Positions 17,487 through 27,371 are shown, counted from the first letter of the stretch. The stretch: 37,224 nucleotides of DNA from an uncultured Saprospiraceae bacterium (GCA_937941095.1 CALDYJ010000143.1:1-37224); one strand, 5' to 3'. Notes: generated from the sequence alone by a model not told the origin. Program-made: numbers and translations.

Positions 17487-18121
17487 TGAATAAGCAAGAA
17501 AAGGCAAATGACATTGTAAATATCTTAGAGAAACTTTATCCTAAAACCCCGGTTCCTTTAGATCATGCTGATCCATACACTTTATTGATTGCTGTTTTGC
17601 TCTCTGCACAATGCACAGACATTAGGGTTAACAAGACGACTCCTTTTCTTTTTGAAAGGGCTAATAATCCCACGGACATGATAGGCTTAGAAGTAGAAGA
17701 AATAAGAGAGATCATAAAGCCCTGTGGACTTTCTCCTTCAAAATCAAAAGCCATACATCGCCTTTCTGAAATGTTGTTAGAAGATCATGAAGGACAAGTC
17801 CCCCAATCATTTGAAGAACTTGAAAAATTGCCTGGTGTAGGTCACAAAACAGCTTCAGTAGTTATGTCTCAAGCTTTTGGAGTTCCTGCTTTTCCAGTCG
17901 ATACACACATCCATCGTTTGGCCTACCGTTGGAAATTAAGTACAGGTAAAAATGTTAGTCAAACTGAAAAAGACCTGAAAAGAATTTTCCCAAAAGAGCT
18001 TTGGAATAAACTGCATTTACAGATCATATTTTTTGGAAGAGAGTATTGCAAAGCTAGACCTCATGACCCATTGGCCTGTCCAATTTGTAGTATTCATGGC
18101 AGAAAATCTATGTTTAAGTAG
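17486..18121 (+). CDS. nth: Endonuclease III (DNA glycosylase/AP lyase)
   Basis: From the ATG at 17486, overlapping the upstream TGA by one base, the protein has 211 residues; an earlier in-frame ATG at 17474 is less likely. The helix-hairpin-helix LPGVGHKTA carries catalytic Lys121, and PVDTHIHRLAYR carries Asp139, matching E. coli Nth K120 and D138. The enzyme excises oxidised pyrimidines and cuts the abasic site in base excision repair. The C-terminal iron-sulphur loop is unusual: C188, C198 and C201 are present, but spacing is C-x9-C-x2-C instead of C-x6-C-x2-C-x5-C, and no fourth Cys follows (SIHGRKSMFK to the end). It is coupled to the TolB-like gene, and convergent with tamL with a 10-base gap. 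Confidence 0.95.
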   Translation: MNKQEKANDIVNILEKLYPKTPVPLDHADPYTLLIAVLLSAQCTDIRVNKTTPFLFERANNPTDMIGLEVEEIREIIKPCGLSPSKSKAIHRLSEMLLEDHEGQVPQSFEELEKLPGVGHKTASVVMSQAFGVPAFPVDTHIHRLAYRWKLSTGKNVSQTEKDLKRIFPKELWNKLHLQIIFFGREYCKARPHDPLACPICSIHGRKSMFK

Positions 18122-18131
18122 CTTTTAACTC

Positions 18132-20624
18132 TTAAAATGGGTATCCTAAACCAAGATTGTAGTTTAGCAGCTCTTTATGATTATCAACTTGCCATTGGTC
18201 AAAATACCAATTAGAACCTGAACTCAGTTTGTACGGAGACCTCATTTTTAAACCTACGTCAAATCTTAATATTACATAAGTAAAGTCTACTCGTAAACCA
18301 AAACCTGTTCCTAAGGCCATTTGAGAGATGAAATTTCCTCCAATTGGATCTGGATTATCCGGTTTAAAATAGGATCGCCATCTTAATTGAGAACCAAGAC
18401 GATCAGGATCTTCTCTTAAAGTCCACACATTTCCTCCATCTAAAAACACAGCTCCATCCATGGCAAAAAATGGTATAAACTTAAATCTATACTCTATGCT
18501 GAATTCAAATTTAAAATCTCCTGTTTGATAAAATGGGGGTTCAAGGATGGTAGAATCAAAATGTGATCCAGGTCCTAGCTCTCTAATTCTCCATGCACGT
18601 ATACTATTAGGTCCTCCTACAGAAAATTGTTTTACAAAAGGGACAGCTACCGATAATGAATCTCCGCCATAAGGTATAGCTAAGCCAGTACTGGCTCTTA
18701 TTCCCAAAATATTTCCATCATTGTATTGCTTAAAATATCGTACATCGAAATCTCCTTTAATGAAATGAGAAAATTTAATATCATTAGGTAGATCGAAGGG
18801 TTTTTTCCCTTTATGAACAATGCGATTGGCAATAAAGGCTTCAAATCCTGAAACTTCTTGATTAAACCTCATTTGCCAAGACTCTCCAAATATTGATTTT
18901 GGTCCCGTCCAAATGTAATTGAAGCTGTTGAACAAAAACCCAGTAAACAATTGATCTTCCTCAAAGATTTTTAAAAGAAAAGGATTTTGATCCAATCGAT
19001 CTTGAAAATTTCGCTTTATGTCTGCTCGAAACAAGGTCAAGCCTATGGTGTTTATTCTGTATTGTTCACGTGCAGATCGTCTAAGGTCATAACCCCAAGA
19101 AGCTTCTAAAGATTTATAGGAATAAAAATCTTTTAGGTCAAAAAGATTATATGCGATGGTACCAATTGGTTTTGATTTTTCTTTGAGTTCTTTATAAAAA
19201 ACTGGATTTATCAAATGAAACTTCCCAAATTTTAAGGATGATAATAATTTCCATGTTCCTGGGATGTCTATAAATTCAGGCAATTGAACATCTACCCTAG
19301 CTAAAATATCTTGAGAATTGATAAGGGTGTCGTTATTTTGCAAGTTAAATTCTATCCCGCCTTCTAAAGTTACACCTATTATTTCTGCACCTTTGAATGT
19401 GTTTCTATTTTTGTAAGTTATGTTTCCAACAGCACCAATCAATGAACTAATGCTTGAATTTCTTGCTAAGGTTCTCTGAGAGTTATTAATATCTGCTTGA
19501 AAATTTACACTTTGTTTTTTTGATTTCGATAAGAATACGTCAAAGTCGATATGTTCATCCGAAGTTTCTGATTTTTTCTGAATGACATTTATAAATTTAT
19601 AAACTCCTAAAGCGCCTAATTGGGTATTCGTCTTTTTGATTAAATTCTGCCTATATAAATCTCCAGAATTAAGGAAAATATTTTTTCGAATTACCGTAGG
19701 TTTTATACCTAAATCTCCATCTGAGGTTTTATAATGAATTCCGTTGATAAATGTATCTCTAAGCCCAGCATCAGCCGATTTGCCTTTATAATTAGAATAA
19801 ACGTTTATTTTACCTACGTAATATTGCTTATGATTGTCTTCTTCAACTGGCTTGTTAATCTTACTATAAACAATCAAGTTAGTTTTTGAATCCGAAGAAT
19901 CTGCTTCTAATTGCTGAATGTAGGAAGGAAAGAAATAGGCATAACCATGATTCCTTAATGAATCGGTAATCCGCTTGACATCTTGATTATATAATTTCAG
20001 ATCTATTAATTCACCTTTAGAAAAGTATGAATCTTTCTGCAGCCAGTCGATTTGGTTTGTAATCACAGTATCGTTGCTTTCATAAATCAAAGAGTCCACT
20101 TTATAGGCTTTACCAGGATCCACGATGTATTCTATTTTCGCCTTTTTAGTTTTATCATCTAACGTTCCAGCACTGGTAACTTTTGCATCGAAAAAACCTC
20201 TATTCTGCATGTAGTTTTGCATTTGCTTTGCAGTGGCATCCATAATGGCTTTATCGTGCAAAACAGGTTTTTCAGTAAATTTTTTAATGAACCATTTGTG
20301 AAATTTACCAGCAACTCTAGTAGACCATTTTTCTGAATTTATCTTTTCTTGATTTATAGGCTTTGAAGTGTAATGCCATTTTACCTCAGGCCTGAAAAAG
20401 AAAAGAAGCTTTGAATTTAGATCTTGTTGAATCAGCTTTGAAAGTTCGTACTTCATCGTACTTTTTGCACCTACCGCATTCTCTTTATCGTTTAAAACAA
20501 CTTCATTTGAAGTTACTAAATATTCTGTCGGACCTAAATGTTTTTTCACTGAACATGAATGCAAGAAGCAAAGGCTCACTAAAGCCGTTATGAAAATAAA
20601 AAGTAAATTGCATCTAACTTTCAT
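18132..20624 (-). CDS. tamL: TamA-like Omp85 outer-membrane lipoprotein TamL
   Basis: From the ATG at 20624 the protein has 830 residues; the longer form would start at TTG. A lipoprotein signal ends with CFLHSC. POTRA-like domains fill roughly the first half (for example AKQMQNYMQNRGFFDAKVTS and GKAYKVDSLIYES), and a D15/Omp85 beta-barrel fills the rest, including FSVGGPNSIRAWRIRELGPG, which matches the conserved VRGY/IRAW-type barrel motif, and a C-terminal Phe (LGYPF) typical of outer-membrane barrels. In Bacteroidota the lipid-anchored TamL is the TamA-like partner of TamB in outer-membrane assembly or lipid homeostasis. No tamB is adjacent here. The gene is divergent from a TrmH-type methyltransferase with only 18 bp between start codons. 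Confidence 0.88.
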   Translation of the reverse strand: MKVRCNLLFIFITALVSLCFLHSCSVKKHLGPTEYLVTSNEVVLNDKENAVGAKSTMKYELSKLIQQDLNSKLLFFFRPEVKWHYTSKPINQEKINSEKWSTRVAGKFHKWFIKKFTEKPVLHDKAIMDATAKQMQNYMQNRGFFDAKVTSAGTLDDKTKKAKIEYIVDPGKAYKVDSLIYESNDTVITNQIDWLQKDSYFSKGELIDLKLYNQDVKRITDSLRNHGYAYFFPSYIQQLEADSSDSKTNLIVYSKINKPVEEDNHKQYYVGKINVYSNYKGKSADAGLRDTFINGIHYKTSDGDLGIKPTVIRKNIFLNSGDLYRQNLIKKTNTQLGALGVYKFINVIQKKSETSDEHIDFDVFLSKSKKQSVNFQADINNSQRTLARNSSISSLIGAVGNITYKNRNTFKGAEIIGVTLEGGIEFNLQNNDTLINSQDILARVDVQLPEFIDIPGTWKLLSSLKFGKFHLINPVFYKELKEKSKPIGTIAYNLFDLKDFYSYKSLEASWGYDLRRSAREQYRINTIGLTLFRADIKRNFQDRLDQNPFLLKIFEEDQLFTGFLFNSFNYIWTGPKSIFGESWQMRFNQEVSGFEAFIANRIVHKGKKPFDLPNDIKFSHFIKGDFDVRYFKQYNDGNILGIRASTGLAIPYGGDSLSVAVPFVKQFSVGGPNSIRAWRIRELGPGSHFDSTILEPPFYQTGDFKFEFSIEYRFKFIPFFAMDGAVFLDGGNVWTLREDPDRLGSQLRWRSYFKPDNPDPIGGNFISQMALGTGFGLRVDFTYVILRFDVGLKMRSPYKLSSGSNWYFDQWQVDNHKELLNYNLGLGYPF

Positions 20625-20642
20625 TTTTACACTTTGCAACAA

Positions 20643-21395
20643 ATGTTATCCAAAAATAAGATTAAATATTTAAAGTCTTTACACAGTAAAAAATATCGGA
20701 CCCAACTCAATAAGTTTATCATTGAAGGCGATAAGATGGCCAAAGAATGCTTACAATTTCCAAACAAAATTTTGGAGATCTATGCTTTTAAAGCCTGGTT
20801 AAATAAACATTCTAATGATCTACCAGCAAATGCTGAAATCATTGAAGTAGATGAAAGAGGATTAAAAAGCATTTCTCTTTTAAAAAGCCCAAATCAAGTT
20901 CTCATGGTTCTTGATTCCATAAGCTTTACAGTGAATAAACTACAAAATGAACAACAAAATTATATATACCTGGAAGGAATTCGTGATCCGGGCAATTTAG
21001 GTACTATTTTACGCACTTCTGAGTGGTTTGGTTTTAAACAAATTGTATGTAGCGAAGATTGTGTGGAATTACTAAATCCTAAGACCATTCAAGCCAGTAT
21101 GGGTTCTTTTCTTAGAGTAGATGTAATAATATCTAGCTTAAAAGCTATAAAGGAGAGCATCCCTTCTTTAATGGTGTATGCAACAACTATGCACGGGAAA
21201 AATTTATATCAGACGAGCCTGAAAACACCGGCTTTGTTTATTGTCGGAAATGAAGGTCAAGGTGTGAGTGCAGATGCTCTTAGATTGTCTGATGAAAAAC
21301 TAACCATCCCTAAAGCTGAGGGTGCAAGCATTGATTCTTTAAATGCAGCAATCTCCGCAGCTTTAGTAATGGCTTATACCAATGCTAAATTATAG
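20643..21395 (+). CDS. TrmH/SpoU-family RNA 2'-O-methyltransferase
   Basis: From the ATG at 20643 the protein has 250 residues; the longer form would begin at TTG three codons upstream. An N-terminal substrate-binding domain (KIKYLKSLHSKKYRTQLNKF and FIIEG) precedes the SPOUT knot. Motif 1 is LEGIRDPGNLGTILRTSEWF, motif 2 is ALFIVGNEGQGVS and motif 3 is LTIPKAEGASIDSLNAAIS. The N of NLG, the E of NEG and the SLNAA segment are the usual catalytic and SAM-binding residues, and the order fits RlmB-type 23S rRNA 2'-O-ribose methyltransferases. The target nucleotide cannot be read from sequence. The 3' end overlaps the convergent TlpA-like gene by 6 bases. Confidence 0.92.
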   Translation: MLSKNKIKYLKSLHSKKYRTQLNKFIIEGDKMAKECLQFPNKILEIYAFKAWLNKHSNDLPANAEIIEVDERGLKSISLLKSPNQVLMVLDSISFTVNKLQNEQQNYIYLEGIRDPGNLGTILRTSEWFGFKQIVCSEDCVELLNPKTIQASMGSFLRVDVIISSLKAIKESIPSLMVYATTMHGKNLYQTSLKTPALFIVGNEGQGVSADALRLSDEKLTIPKAEGASIDSLNAAISAALVMAYTNAKL

Positions 21396-22472
21396 CAATT
21401 TCTTTACTTCATTTTCTATGGCTGAAGCGCCACGTAATCCTACAGCAGCTATTTTGCCATCTTTATCTATTAAGAATGTCTTTGGAATGCTCCTAACCCC
21501 ATAAGTTGCAGCAGGGGCACTACTCCATTGTTTTAAATCACTTACATGATATGGCCAAGATAATTTATCTTGTGCAATGGCTCCTTTCCATCTCTCGGGT
21601 GCTCTATCTAAAGAAACACTAAAGACTGTGAAGCCTTGCTTTTCGTACTTTTTATAGATATCAACTACATGTGGATTTTCTCTTCGACACGGTTTACACC
21701 AACTCGCCCAAAAATCAAGTAAAACAACCTTTCCTTTTAAATCTTCTAAGCTATAATTCTTTCCATCAGGACTTGGTAGTTCTATGTTTGGTGCTTGCAT
21801 CCCAACTTGCATCTTTTCTGCTGGTCTTTGCTGCTGTGTTTTTCTTTGAGCTTTCTTCTTTTCTCTGGCCATTTTAGCTGCTGAAATATAAGTTTGATAG
21901 TCTGCAGTAAACGGTGAATCTGCCATCTCTTTAGACATTCTTGCAGCAACAGCATCATGGATTCCCGCAAAGGATTGATTGGTACCTAACATGTTTTTTG
22001 CTGCTGTCATACTTGCTAAAGGTGTAGATAAACCCAAAATTTTTCCTTGGAGCTCATTCGGCTTCAATTTCCCATTTCTCCAAGCTGCAACAGCATCTAT
22101 GTATTCACTTGCAACACTTGAACCTTGAATTTTCACATTTAATTTTTCGAGATCATTAAGATCGCCAGTAAGCGATAAGCTATTTTCTTTTCCTGACAAA
22201 GGGAAAGTGATGTTCTTTTGTCCTAACCTTAATCTGTATATGGCTTCTTCAAAACCTTCAGGTACGCTTAATGAAAATTTTCCATCATTATCAATGGTGG
22301 TTGTTCCTAGCACTTGGGTTTTAGGGTTTTGAACATCAAAAAACAAAGTCATGTTTCTTGCATTTTCAATGGTACCTTCTATAGATCCAGTGGAACTCGT
22401 AGCGCCACATGATAAAAGCATCCAAGAAAAAGTACCTAGAAGAATAGAGTAAAAAAGTAATTTCTTATTCAT
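21390..22472 (-). CDS. TlpA-like thiol-disulfide oxidoreductase lipoprotein (DUF4369 plus thioredoxin fold)
   Basis: From the ATG at 22472 the protein has 360 residues; a TTG five codons upstream overlaps purL and is less likely. A lipobox LLSC places the lipid on C22. A DUF4369-like beta-sandwich (about 29-118) is followed by a helical Lys/Gln-rich linker (200-222) and a thioredoxin-fold AhpC/TSA/TlpA domain (about 224-360). The redox motif is WCKPC (C259, C262) and the cis-proline loop is RSIPKTFLIDKDG. Such proteins keep periplasmic or surface thiols reduced, for instance in cytochrome c maturation, but the substrate is unknown. It starts one base after the purL stop (TGATATG), so it is probably co-translated with purL, though the functions are unrelated. 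Confidence 0.9.
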   Translation of the reverse strand: MNKKLLFYSILLGTFSWMLLSCGATSSTGSIEGTIENARNMTLFFDVQNPKTQVLGTTTIDNDGKFSLSVPEGFEEAIYRLRLGQKNITFPLSGKENSLSLTGDLNDLEKLNVKIQGSSVASEYIDAVAAWRNGKLKPNELQGKILGLSTPLASMTAAKNMLGTNQSFAGIHDAVAARMSKEMADSPFTADYQTYISAAKMAREKKKAQRKTQQQRPAEKMQVGMQAPNIELPSPDGKNYSLEDLKGKVVLLDFWASWCKPCRRENPHVVDIYKKYEKQGFTVFSVSLDRAPERWKGAIAQDKLSWPYHVSDLKQWSSAPAATYGVRSIPKTFLIDKDGKIAAVGLRGASAIENEVKKLL

Positions 22473-22473
22473 A

Positions 22474-24711
22474 TCAGTTGTTTTCAATTATGTTAACTAT
22501 AGTTTGATCATATAATTGTTTCCATTCGCCGATTTTTCCAAAATCTTCTTTATTAATCTGAATGGAACCATTTGTCACATGACCTAAATCAGTAAATGAA
22601 ACGTTATTCGACTTCAGCATGTTTAAAAAAGCTGCTTCTTTTTGAGCATTTATGCTAATTACTACCCTACTTTGCGACTCTCCAAACAACCAAGCATCCT
22701 TTCTAATCTTAACCTTTTGATTTACTTCAAAACCAAGTCCTTTAACCATTGCACTTTCCATAAGAGTAGTAAATAAGCCTCCTTCGGAAACATCATGCAC
22801 TGAAGCAAGGAGTTTTTCCTTAATCAATTTAGATATTAACTCTTGTAAGTCAAATTCTTCTTCTAAGTAAAATACCGGAACATTAGAATGTTTAATTTTA
22901 TGAATCCTTTTAAGGTATTCAGAACATCCAATATCATTATAAGATTTCCCTAATAAATAGATTTTATCGCCTTCATTTTTGAAATCCAAAGTCATCTGAT
23001 TATCAAGATCATCCATTAAACCTAGCATCCCAATTGTAGGAGTAGGATAAACAGGTTCCGTTTTATCTTTATACTGAGATTGGTTATAAAAACTAACATT
23101 ACCACCAGTAACTGGCGTATTAAATTTTTCGCAGGCAATGCCCATTCCTTTAATGGCATTTACAAACTGCCAATACACACCTTCATCATAAGGATTTCCA
23201 AAATTTAAGCAATTTGTGATCGCAACTGGTCTTCCACCAGTGCAAACTATATTTCTTGCAGCTTCAGAGACAGCAATCATTGCTCCAGTTAAAGGATCTG
23301 CATGTACATATGAAGAGTTACAATCTGTCGTGAGAACCAATGCTTTATCAGATTCTTTAACCCTGACTACTGCAGCATCGCTTATTTTATTTGTAGTCAT
23401 GGTATTGTTCCTGACCATAGAATCATATTGTTGATACACCCAATTTTTTGATACAATGTTTGGTGAGCTAAATACTTGCTTTGCAGTTTCAATTAAATCG
23501 TTTGGTTCTTTAACTTGATCAATGGAAAAAGCACTTATTTTTTCAAAGTATTTAGCTGGTGCATAATTTCTTTTATATACTGGAGCTCCACCACCAAGGA
23601 CTAGAGGCTCAGCTGGGACATCTGCTACTTTTTCTCCTTTATAAAAATATTCTAGCCTTCCTGTATCGGTGACAGTACCAATTTCTGCACATTCTAAATC
23701 CCACTTGTCAAAAACATCGTACAATTTTTTCTCTTGGCCTTTTTTGCAAACAATGAGCATTCTTTCTTGACTTTCAGAAAGAAGTATTTCAAAAGGTTTC
23801 ATGTTGTCTTGACGGGTAGGTACCTTACTCAAATCAATGATCATTCCTGTCTTGCTCTTAGCACTCATCTCAGAAGTTGAACAAGTTATTCCAGCGGCAC
23901 CCATGTCCTGCATACCTACAATAGCACCCGTTTTTATTGCTTCTAATGAAGCTTCTAATAGTAATTTTTCTTGAAAAGGATCTCCCACTTGTACTGCTGG
24001 CAGGTCATCAGCAGATTCTTCTGTCAAGTCTGCGGATGCAAAAGTTGCACCATGTATTCCATCTTTACCTGTAGCTGAGCCAACAATTAATATAGGATTA
24101 CCGGGACCATCTGCAATTGCAGAAACTGTTTCTCCAACTTTTACAATCCCTGCCGACATGGCATTGACTAAAATATTTTGATTGTAGCAATCATTGAAAT
24201 AAACTTCTCCACCTACAGTAGGTACACCAAAACAATTTCCATAATTCCCAATTCCTTTCACCACACCTTTCATGAGGTGCTGGGTATGTTTTTCATGAAT
24301 GTTTCCGAATCTTAAGGAATTTAAAGCTGCAATAGGCCTTGCACCCATGGTAAAGATATCTCTGTGAATCCCGCCTACTCCAGTTGCAGCTCCTTGGTAA
24401 GGTTCAATTGCTGAGGGATGATTGTGAGATTCTATTTTAAAAGCACAAGCTAAGCCTCCACCGATGTCCACCAAACCAGCATTTTCTTCTCCAGCTTCAA
24501 CCAAAAGATGTTCACCTTCTTTGGGTAAAGTTTTAAGCCAAGTAATGGAATTTTTATAGGAACAGTGCTCAGACCACATAACAGAAAAGATACTTAGCTC
24601 TGTAAAATTGGGCACTCGACCCATAATCTCTTTAATCTTCTCAAATTCTTCTTCTCTAAGACCAAGGTTTTTTGCTGTTGCTAAATCTGCGAGCGCTTGA
24701 GTGGCTTCCAT
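22474..24711 (-). CDS. purL: Phosphoribosylformylglycinamidine synthase subunit PurL
   Basis: The 745-residue protein is the short form of PurL, as in Bacillus, which works with separate PurS and PurQ; neither is in this window. It converts formylglycinamide ribonucleotide, ATP and ammonia to formylglycinamidine ribonucleotide in purine synthesis. Landmarks are the N-terminal [13 protein letters not shown] with the catalytic His, [20 protein letters not shown] and the [19 protein letters not shown]-binding segment, [14 protein letters not shown], and second-half repeats [20 protein letters not shown] and [20 protein letters not shown]. Length and motifs indicate an intact enzyme. A good promoter lies just upstream, overlapping the end of the oxidase subunit gene. 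It is followed directly by the TlpA-like gene. Confidence 0.97.
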   Translation of the reverse strand: MEATQALADLATAKNLGLREEEFEKIKEIMGRVPNFTELSIFSVMWSEHCSYKNSITWLKTLPKEGEHLLVEAGEENAGLVDIGGGLACAFKIESHNHPSAIEPYQGAATGVGGIHRDIFTMGARPIAALNSLRFGNIHEKHTQHLMKGVVKGIGNYGNCFGVPTVGGEVYFNDCYNQNILVNAMSAGIVKVGETVSAIADGPGNPILIVGSATGKDGIHGATFASADLTEESADDLPAVQVGDPFQEKLLLEASLEAIKTGAIVGMQDMGAAGITCSTSEMSAKSKTGMIIDLSKVPTRQDNMKPFEILLSESQERMLIVCKKGQEKKLYDVFDKWDLECAEIGTVTDTGRLEYFYKGEKVADVPAEPLVLGGGAPVYKRNYAPAKYFEKISAFSIDQVKEPNDLIETAKQVFSSPNIVSKNWVYQQYDSMVRNNTMTTNKISDAAVVRVKESDKALVLTTDCNSSYVHADPLTGAMIAVSEAARNIVCTGGRPVAITNCLNFGNPYDEGVYWQFVNAIKGMGIACEKFNTPVTGGNVSFYNQSQYKDKTEPVYPTPTIGMLGLMDDLDNQMTLDFKNEGDKIYLLGKSYNDIGCSEYLKRIHKIKHSNVPVFYLEEEFDLQELISKLIKEKLLASVHDVSEGGLFTTLMESAMVKGLGFEVNQKVKIRKDAWLFGESQSRVVISINAQKEAAFLNMLKSNNVSFTDLGHVTNGSIQINKEDFGKIGEWKQLYDQTIVNIIENN

Positions 24712-24733
24712 TTATAAGGATTTTGATTTAGTG

Positions 24734-24762
24734 CAAATATAAACCTATGCTACTTAATCAAA
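24734..24762 (-). promoter_or_regulatory. Promoter of purL, Bacteroidota type
   Basis: On the minus strand TTTG (24762-24759), a 17-base spacer and TATATTTG (24741-24734) match the TTTG / TAnnTTTG consensus well. The ATG of purL is 22 bases further on. The -33 element and part of the spacer lie inside the last codons of the cytochrome oxidase subunit gene, so purL can be transcribed independently of the genes upstream. Confidence 0.65.
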
Positions 24763-25364
24763 TAGCTTAATCCCAAAAAGATTACCAAGTATATCCATAA
24801 AGCATCAAGAAAATGCCAATACCTAGTCAGCAACCTCAATTTCAATAGCTTTTCTGGATCACTAAAATAAACCAGCACACTTACTGGCTCTTTCATTTTT
24901 TTCCTTGCGGTGAGGTAAAACATCACCAAAAACGGAAGTCCAGCAATAACATGAGCAAAATGCACAAAAGAAATGATGTATAAATAAGAACCATGAATCT
25001 GGTCTGCTATCTTTAATTCTTGCAAGAGCATATTCCATGCTGCTATTTGGCTAATCAAAAAAATTAAGGTTAATAAAAAAGTATAAATTAAATTTCTTTG
25101 ATAACCCGCTGTATCATCAGCTTTATAAGATTTTTTAGTTAACCAAATAGTATAACTACTCATTAACAAAACAAAAGTATTTACATAAAATAAAATAGGC
25201 AGCTTAATGGGTGGAATGGATGGATTTTGTACTCGAGTATATATGTATGAAGCAGAAAGTGCTAAAAATAATGCAGTCACCCCCATCAATAGTAAAGTCA
25301 ACATGATGTTGTAAGGATGGAATATCAAGGACTTATATTCTTCAATTTTCGGCTTGTGAAGCAA
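24750..25364 (-). CDS. Cytochrome c oxidase subunit III-like membrane protein
   Basis: The 204-residue protein has about five transmembrane helices. The last one carries the subunit III signature LTRYWHFLDALWIYLVIFL, close to the YWHFVDxxW motif, and a central helix has FVHFAHVIAGLPFLVMFYL, similar to FHGLHVIAG. This is the short COX3 family of heme-copper oxidases, which supports subunit I in proton-pumping aerobic respiration. No other oxidase subunit is nearby, so it is either an orphan paralogue or encoded away from the main operon. No ATG precedes the conserved HPYN region: the start is probably TTG at 25364, since the first ATG (residue 21) would remove conserved sequence. It lies 69 bases after the DUF3667 gene. 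Confidence 0.82.
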   Translation of the reverse strand: MLHKPKIEEYKSLIFHPYNIMLTLLLMGVTALFLALSASYIYTRVQNPSIPPIKLPILFYVNTFVLLMSSYTIWLTKKSYKADDTAGYQRNLIYTFLLTLIFLISQIAAWNMLLQELKIADQIHGSYLYIISFVHFAHVIAGLPFLVMFYLTARKKMKEPVSVLVYFSDPEKLLKLRLLTRYWHFLDALWIYLVIFLGLSYLIK

Positions 25365-25433
25365 AGCTATTGATTTTAAAGCAAAAAAAATTACACACGT
25401 CTATTGTAACAAGATTATGTCTTCTCTGTTCAT

Positions 25434-26501
25434 TTAAAATACAACTAAGCTAATGGCGGAAACGAATAGTGTGACCAAAGATGCAATCATGACATAAGAA
25501 AACCCAATCAAGGTATACTTAAACAAAGTTTTAAAGACACCTTGCTTATAATACATAAACATGGCAATCAAAAAAAATATCATCGGTACCATAACCGCTA
25601 AATTTAGAAAAGCTGCGGATCTGAAATCTGTGGTATTTGCAGCACTATTGTTATCGATTATTGCGTAGCCGAAAATTTTTGCTATTAATAGGATCAAAGA
25701 AATAAATAAGAAGCTTGCACAATGCGTGTGCATAAGAAATACAAGGTGCTCAACGTATTTTTTCTTTTTTCTGATGAATAACAATTTCATTATAAATCCG
25801 GTAAAAAAAATGCTGATGATGACTGACCATAAGGTATTACCAATTAAAAAAGGAGGGATGCCTTCTGGTTTTGTATAGAATTTAAGGACCACGGAGACAA
25901 CCATTCTTTTCTTTTTTCCCTCGATCTTATATTTTTCAAAAATTTCTTGTGCATTCAAATCATATACATCCTTCACTAAGATTTTTTCTTCTGACCATTT
26001 AATGTTTAAAAACTGTTCTCCATGCAGAAGGAATGTATCTCTAACGCTTTTATTTCTTTTAGTATAATTTTGTTTGATGCTATCAAGGCCAGGAAGGCAT
26101 TGATTTTCGGCGTAAATAGGTGCCAAAGAATCTATCTTTGCAAATACATCATTTTCTACTGTAATTCGATGATTTTCATTTGCAAATTTTCTAAAATCTG
26201 GCAATGCATCATTGATGGCTGAAGCCAGCAATCCAAAAAACACAACCATAGTAAAAAAAAGGATCCTTATCGGTGGATAGTATTTTTGTCTTGCTCCATT
26301 TACATAAGCTCGAGTTAATTTTCCAGGGATAAAGAGATGAGCAATTGTCTTGTAAATCTTAGCATCAAAATTAAATACATTGCTAATAAAATCAGCGATA
26401 ATCGCCCAAACAGATAGCTTAGGCCTTTTAGTTTTTTGTCCACAATGAGCGCAATACTTTAAAGTCTCATTGATGTTGTTTCCACAGTTCAAGCAATTCA
26501 T
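25434..26501 (-). CDS. DUF3667 membrane protein with N-terminal zinc ribbon
   Basis: The 355-residue protein begins MNCLNCGNNINETLKYCAHC, a zinc ribbon with C3, C6, C17 and C20. This is followed by the DUF3667-like segment (FNFDAKIYKTIAHLFIPGKL, GARQKYYPPIRILFF) and a first membrane helix at about 88-105. A long soluble region (about 110-215) separates it from four C-terminal helices (about 220-350). The family is common in Bacteroidota and has no known function. It starts 15 bases downstream of the mvaB stop, so the two are co-transcribed; whether they act together is unknown. Confidence 0.85.
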   Translation of the reverse strand: MNCLNCGNNINETLKYCAHCGQKTKRPKLSVWAIIADFISNVFNFDAKIYKTIAHLFIPGKLTRAYVNGARQKYYPPIRILFFTMVVFFGLLASAINDALPDFRKFANENHRITVENDVFAKIDSLAPIYAENQCLPGLDSIKQNYTKRNKSVRDTFLLHGEQFLNIKWSEEKILVKDVYDLNAQEIFEKYKIEGKKKRMVVSVVLKFYTKPEGIPPFLIGNTLWSVIISIFFTGFIMKLLFIRKKKKYVEHLVFLMHTHCASFLFISLILLIAKIFGYAIIDNNSAANTTDFRSAAFLNLAVMVPMIFFLIAMFMYYKQGVFKTLFKYTLIGFSYVMIASLVTLFVSAISLVVF

Positions 26502-26516
26502 AAATTTGGGATTCTT

Positions 26517-27371
26517 TTAGTGAACTGGAAAAGTAGTATTTGTTAATTCCATGCTTTTGGCAAATTTAGTTAAGTCAAAATTATCCAAGAAACCTTTCTC
26601 TTTGAAATATAACACCATATTTTCTGTTGGCATATTTCCAGTTAAGTCATCTTTAGCCATTGGACATCCGCCATAGCCCTTGATAGCTCCATCAAACCTT
26701 AGGCAACCATTTTCAAATGCTGCTTTTACTTTTTCTTCCCAACTATTGATTTGTGTATGTAGGTGTGCACCAAATTCAATTTCTGGATAGGCTGGAATTA
26801 AATTAGAAAACAAATAGCTAATACTGTCCGGACTAGAAACGCCTATCGTATCAGAGAGAGAAAATATTTTGATGCCTAAAGCAACTAATTTATCTACCCA
26901 TTTTTGCACTATTTCTGCATTCCATTCATCTCCATATGGATTCCCAAAACCCATTGAAATATATATAACTAAAGATTTATCATGTTTGATGCATAGTTCT
27001 TGAATGTTTTCAACTCTTTCTAAAGATTCAACAATGGTAGCATTGGTGTTTCTCAATTGAAAAGTTTCGGAAATGCTAAAGGGATAACCTAAGAAATCAA
27101 TGGCTTCGTGCTGTACGGCATCATTCGCTCCTCTTTGGTTTGCTACAATGGACAATAGCTTGGAACTGGTGTTAGTCAAATCAAGTCCCGCTAATACGGC
27201 AGCCGTATCTCGCATTTGTGGGATAGCTTTCGGACTTACGAAACTTCCAAAATCAATGGTATGAAAGCCCACCTCTAAAAGCGAATTCATGTATGCAATT
27301 TTAGTGGCAGTAGGAATAAATTCCTTCATACCTTGCATTGCATCACGGGGACATTCAATCAGTCGGATCAT
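26517..27371 (-). CDS. mvaB: Hydroxymethylglutaryl-CoA lyase
   Basis: The 284-residue TIM-barrel enzyme splits HMG-CoA into acetyl-CoA and acetoacetate, the last step of leucine breakdown. Residues equivalent to the human active site are visible: R9 and D10 (ECPRD), H203 and H205 (FGAHLHTQ), C236 in GYGGCPMAKDDLTGN and N246 (metal ligands D10, H203, H205, N246; catalytic C236). Spacing between these residues fits the human enzyme. The signature loop differs from the classical GLGGCPYAKGASGN but keeps all key residues. It is first of a minus-strand run with DUF3667 and the oxidase subunit. A weak TATCTTTA box (27408-27401) lies 30 bases upstream of the start. Confidence 0.93.
   Translation of the reverse strand: MIRLIECPRDAMQGMKEFIPTATKIAYMNSLLEVGFHTIDFGSFVSPKAIPQMRDTAAVLAGLDLTNTSSKLLSIVANQRGANDAVQHEAIDFLGYPFSISETFQLRNTNATIVESLERVENIQELCIKHDKSLVIYISMGFGNPYGDEWNAEIVQKWVDKLVALGIKIFSLSDTIGVSSPDSISYLFSNLIPAYPEIEFGAHLHTQINSWEEKVKAAFENGCLRFDGAIKGYGGCPMAKDDLTGNMPTENMVLYFKEKGFLDNFDLTKFAKSMELTNTTFPVH

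Noticed and set aside
22473..22487. Longer TTG start of the TlpA-like lipoprotein
   Set aside because: The ATG at 22472 gives a normal lipoprotein signal and sits directly after the purL stop.
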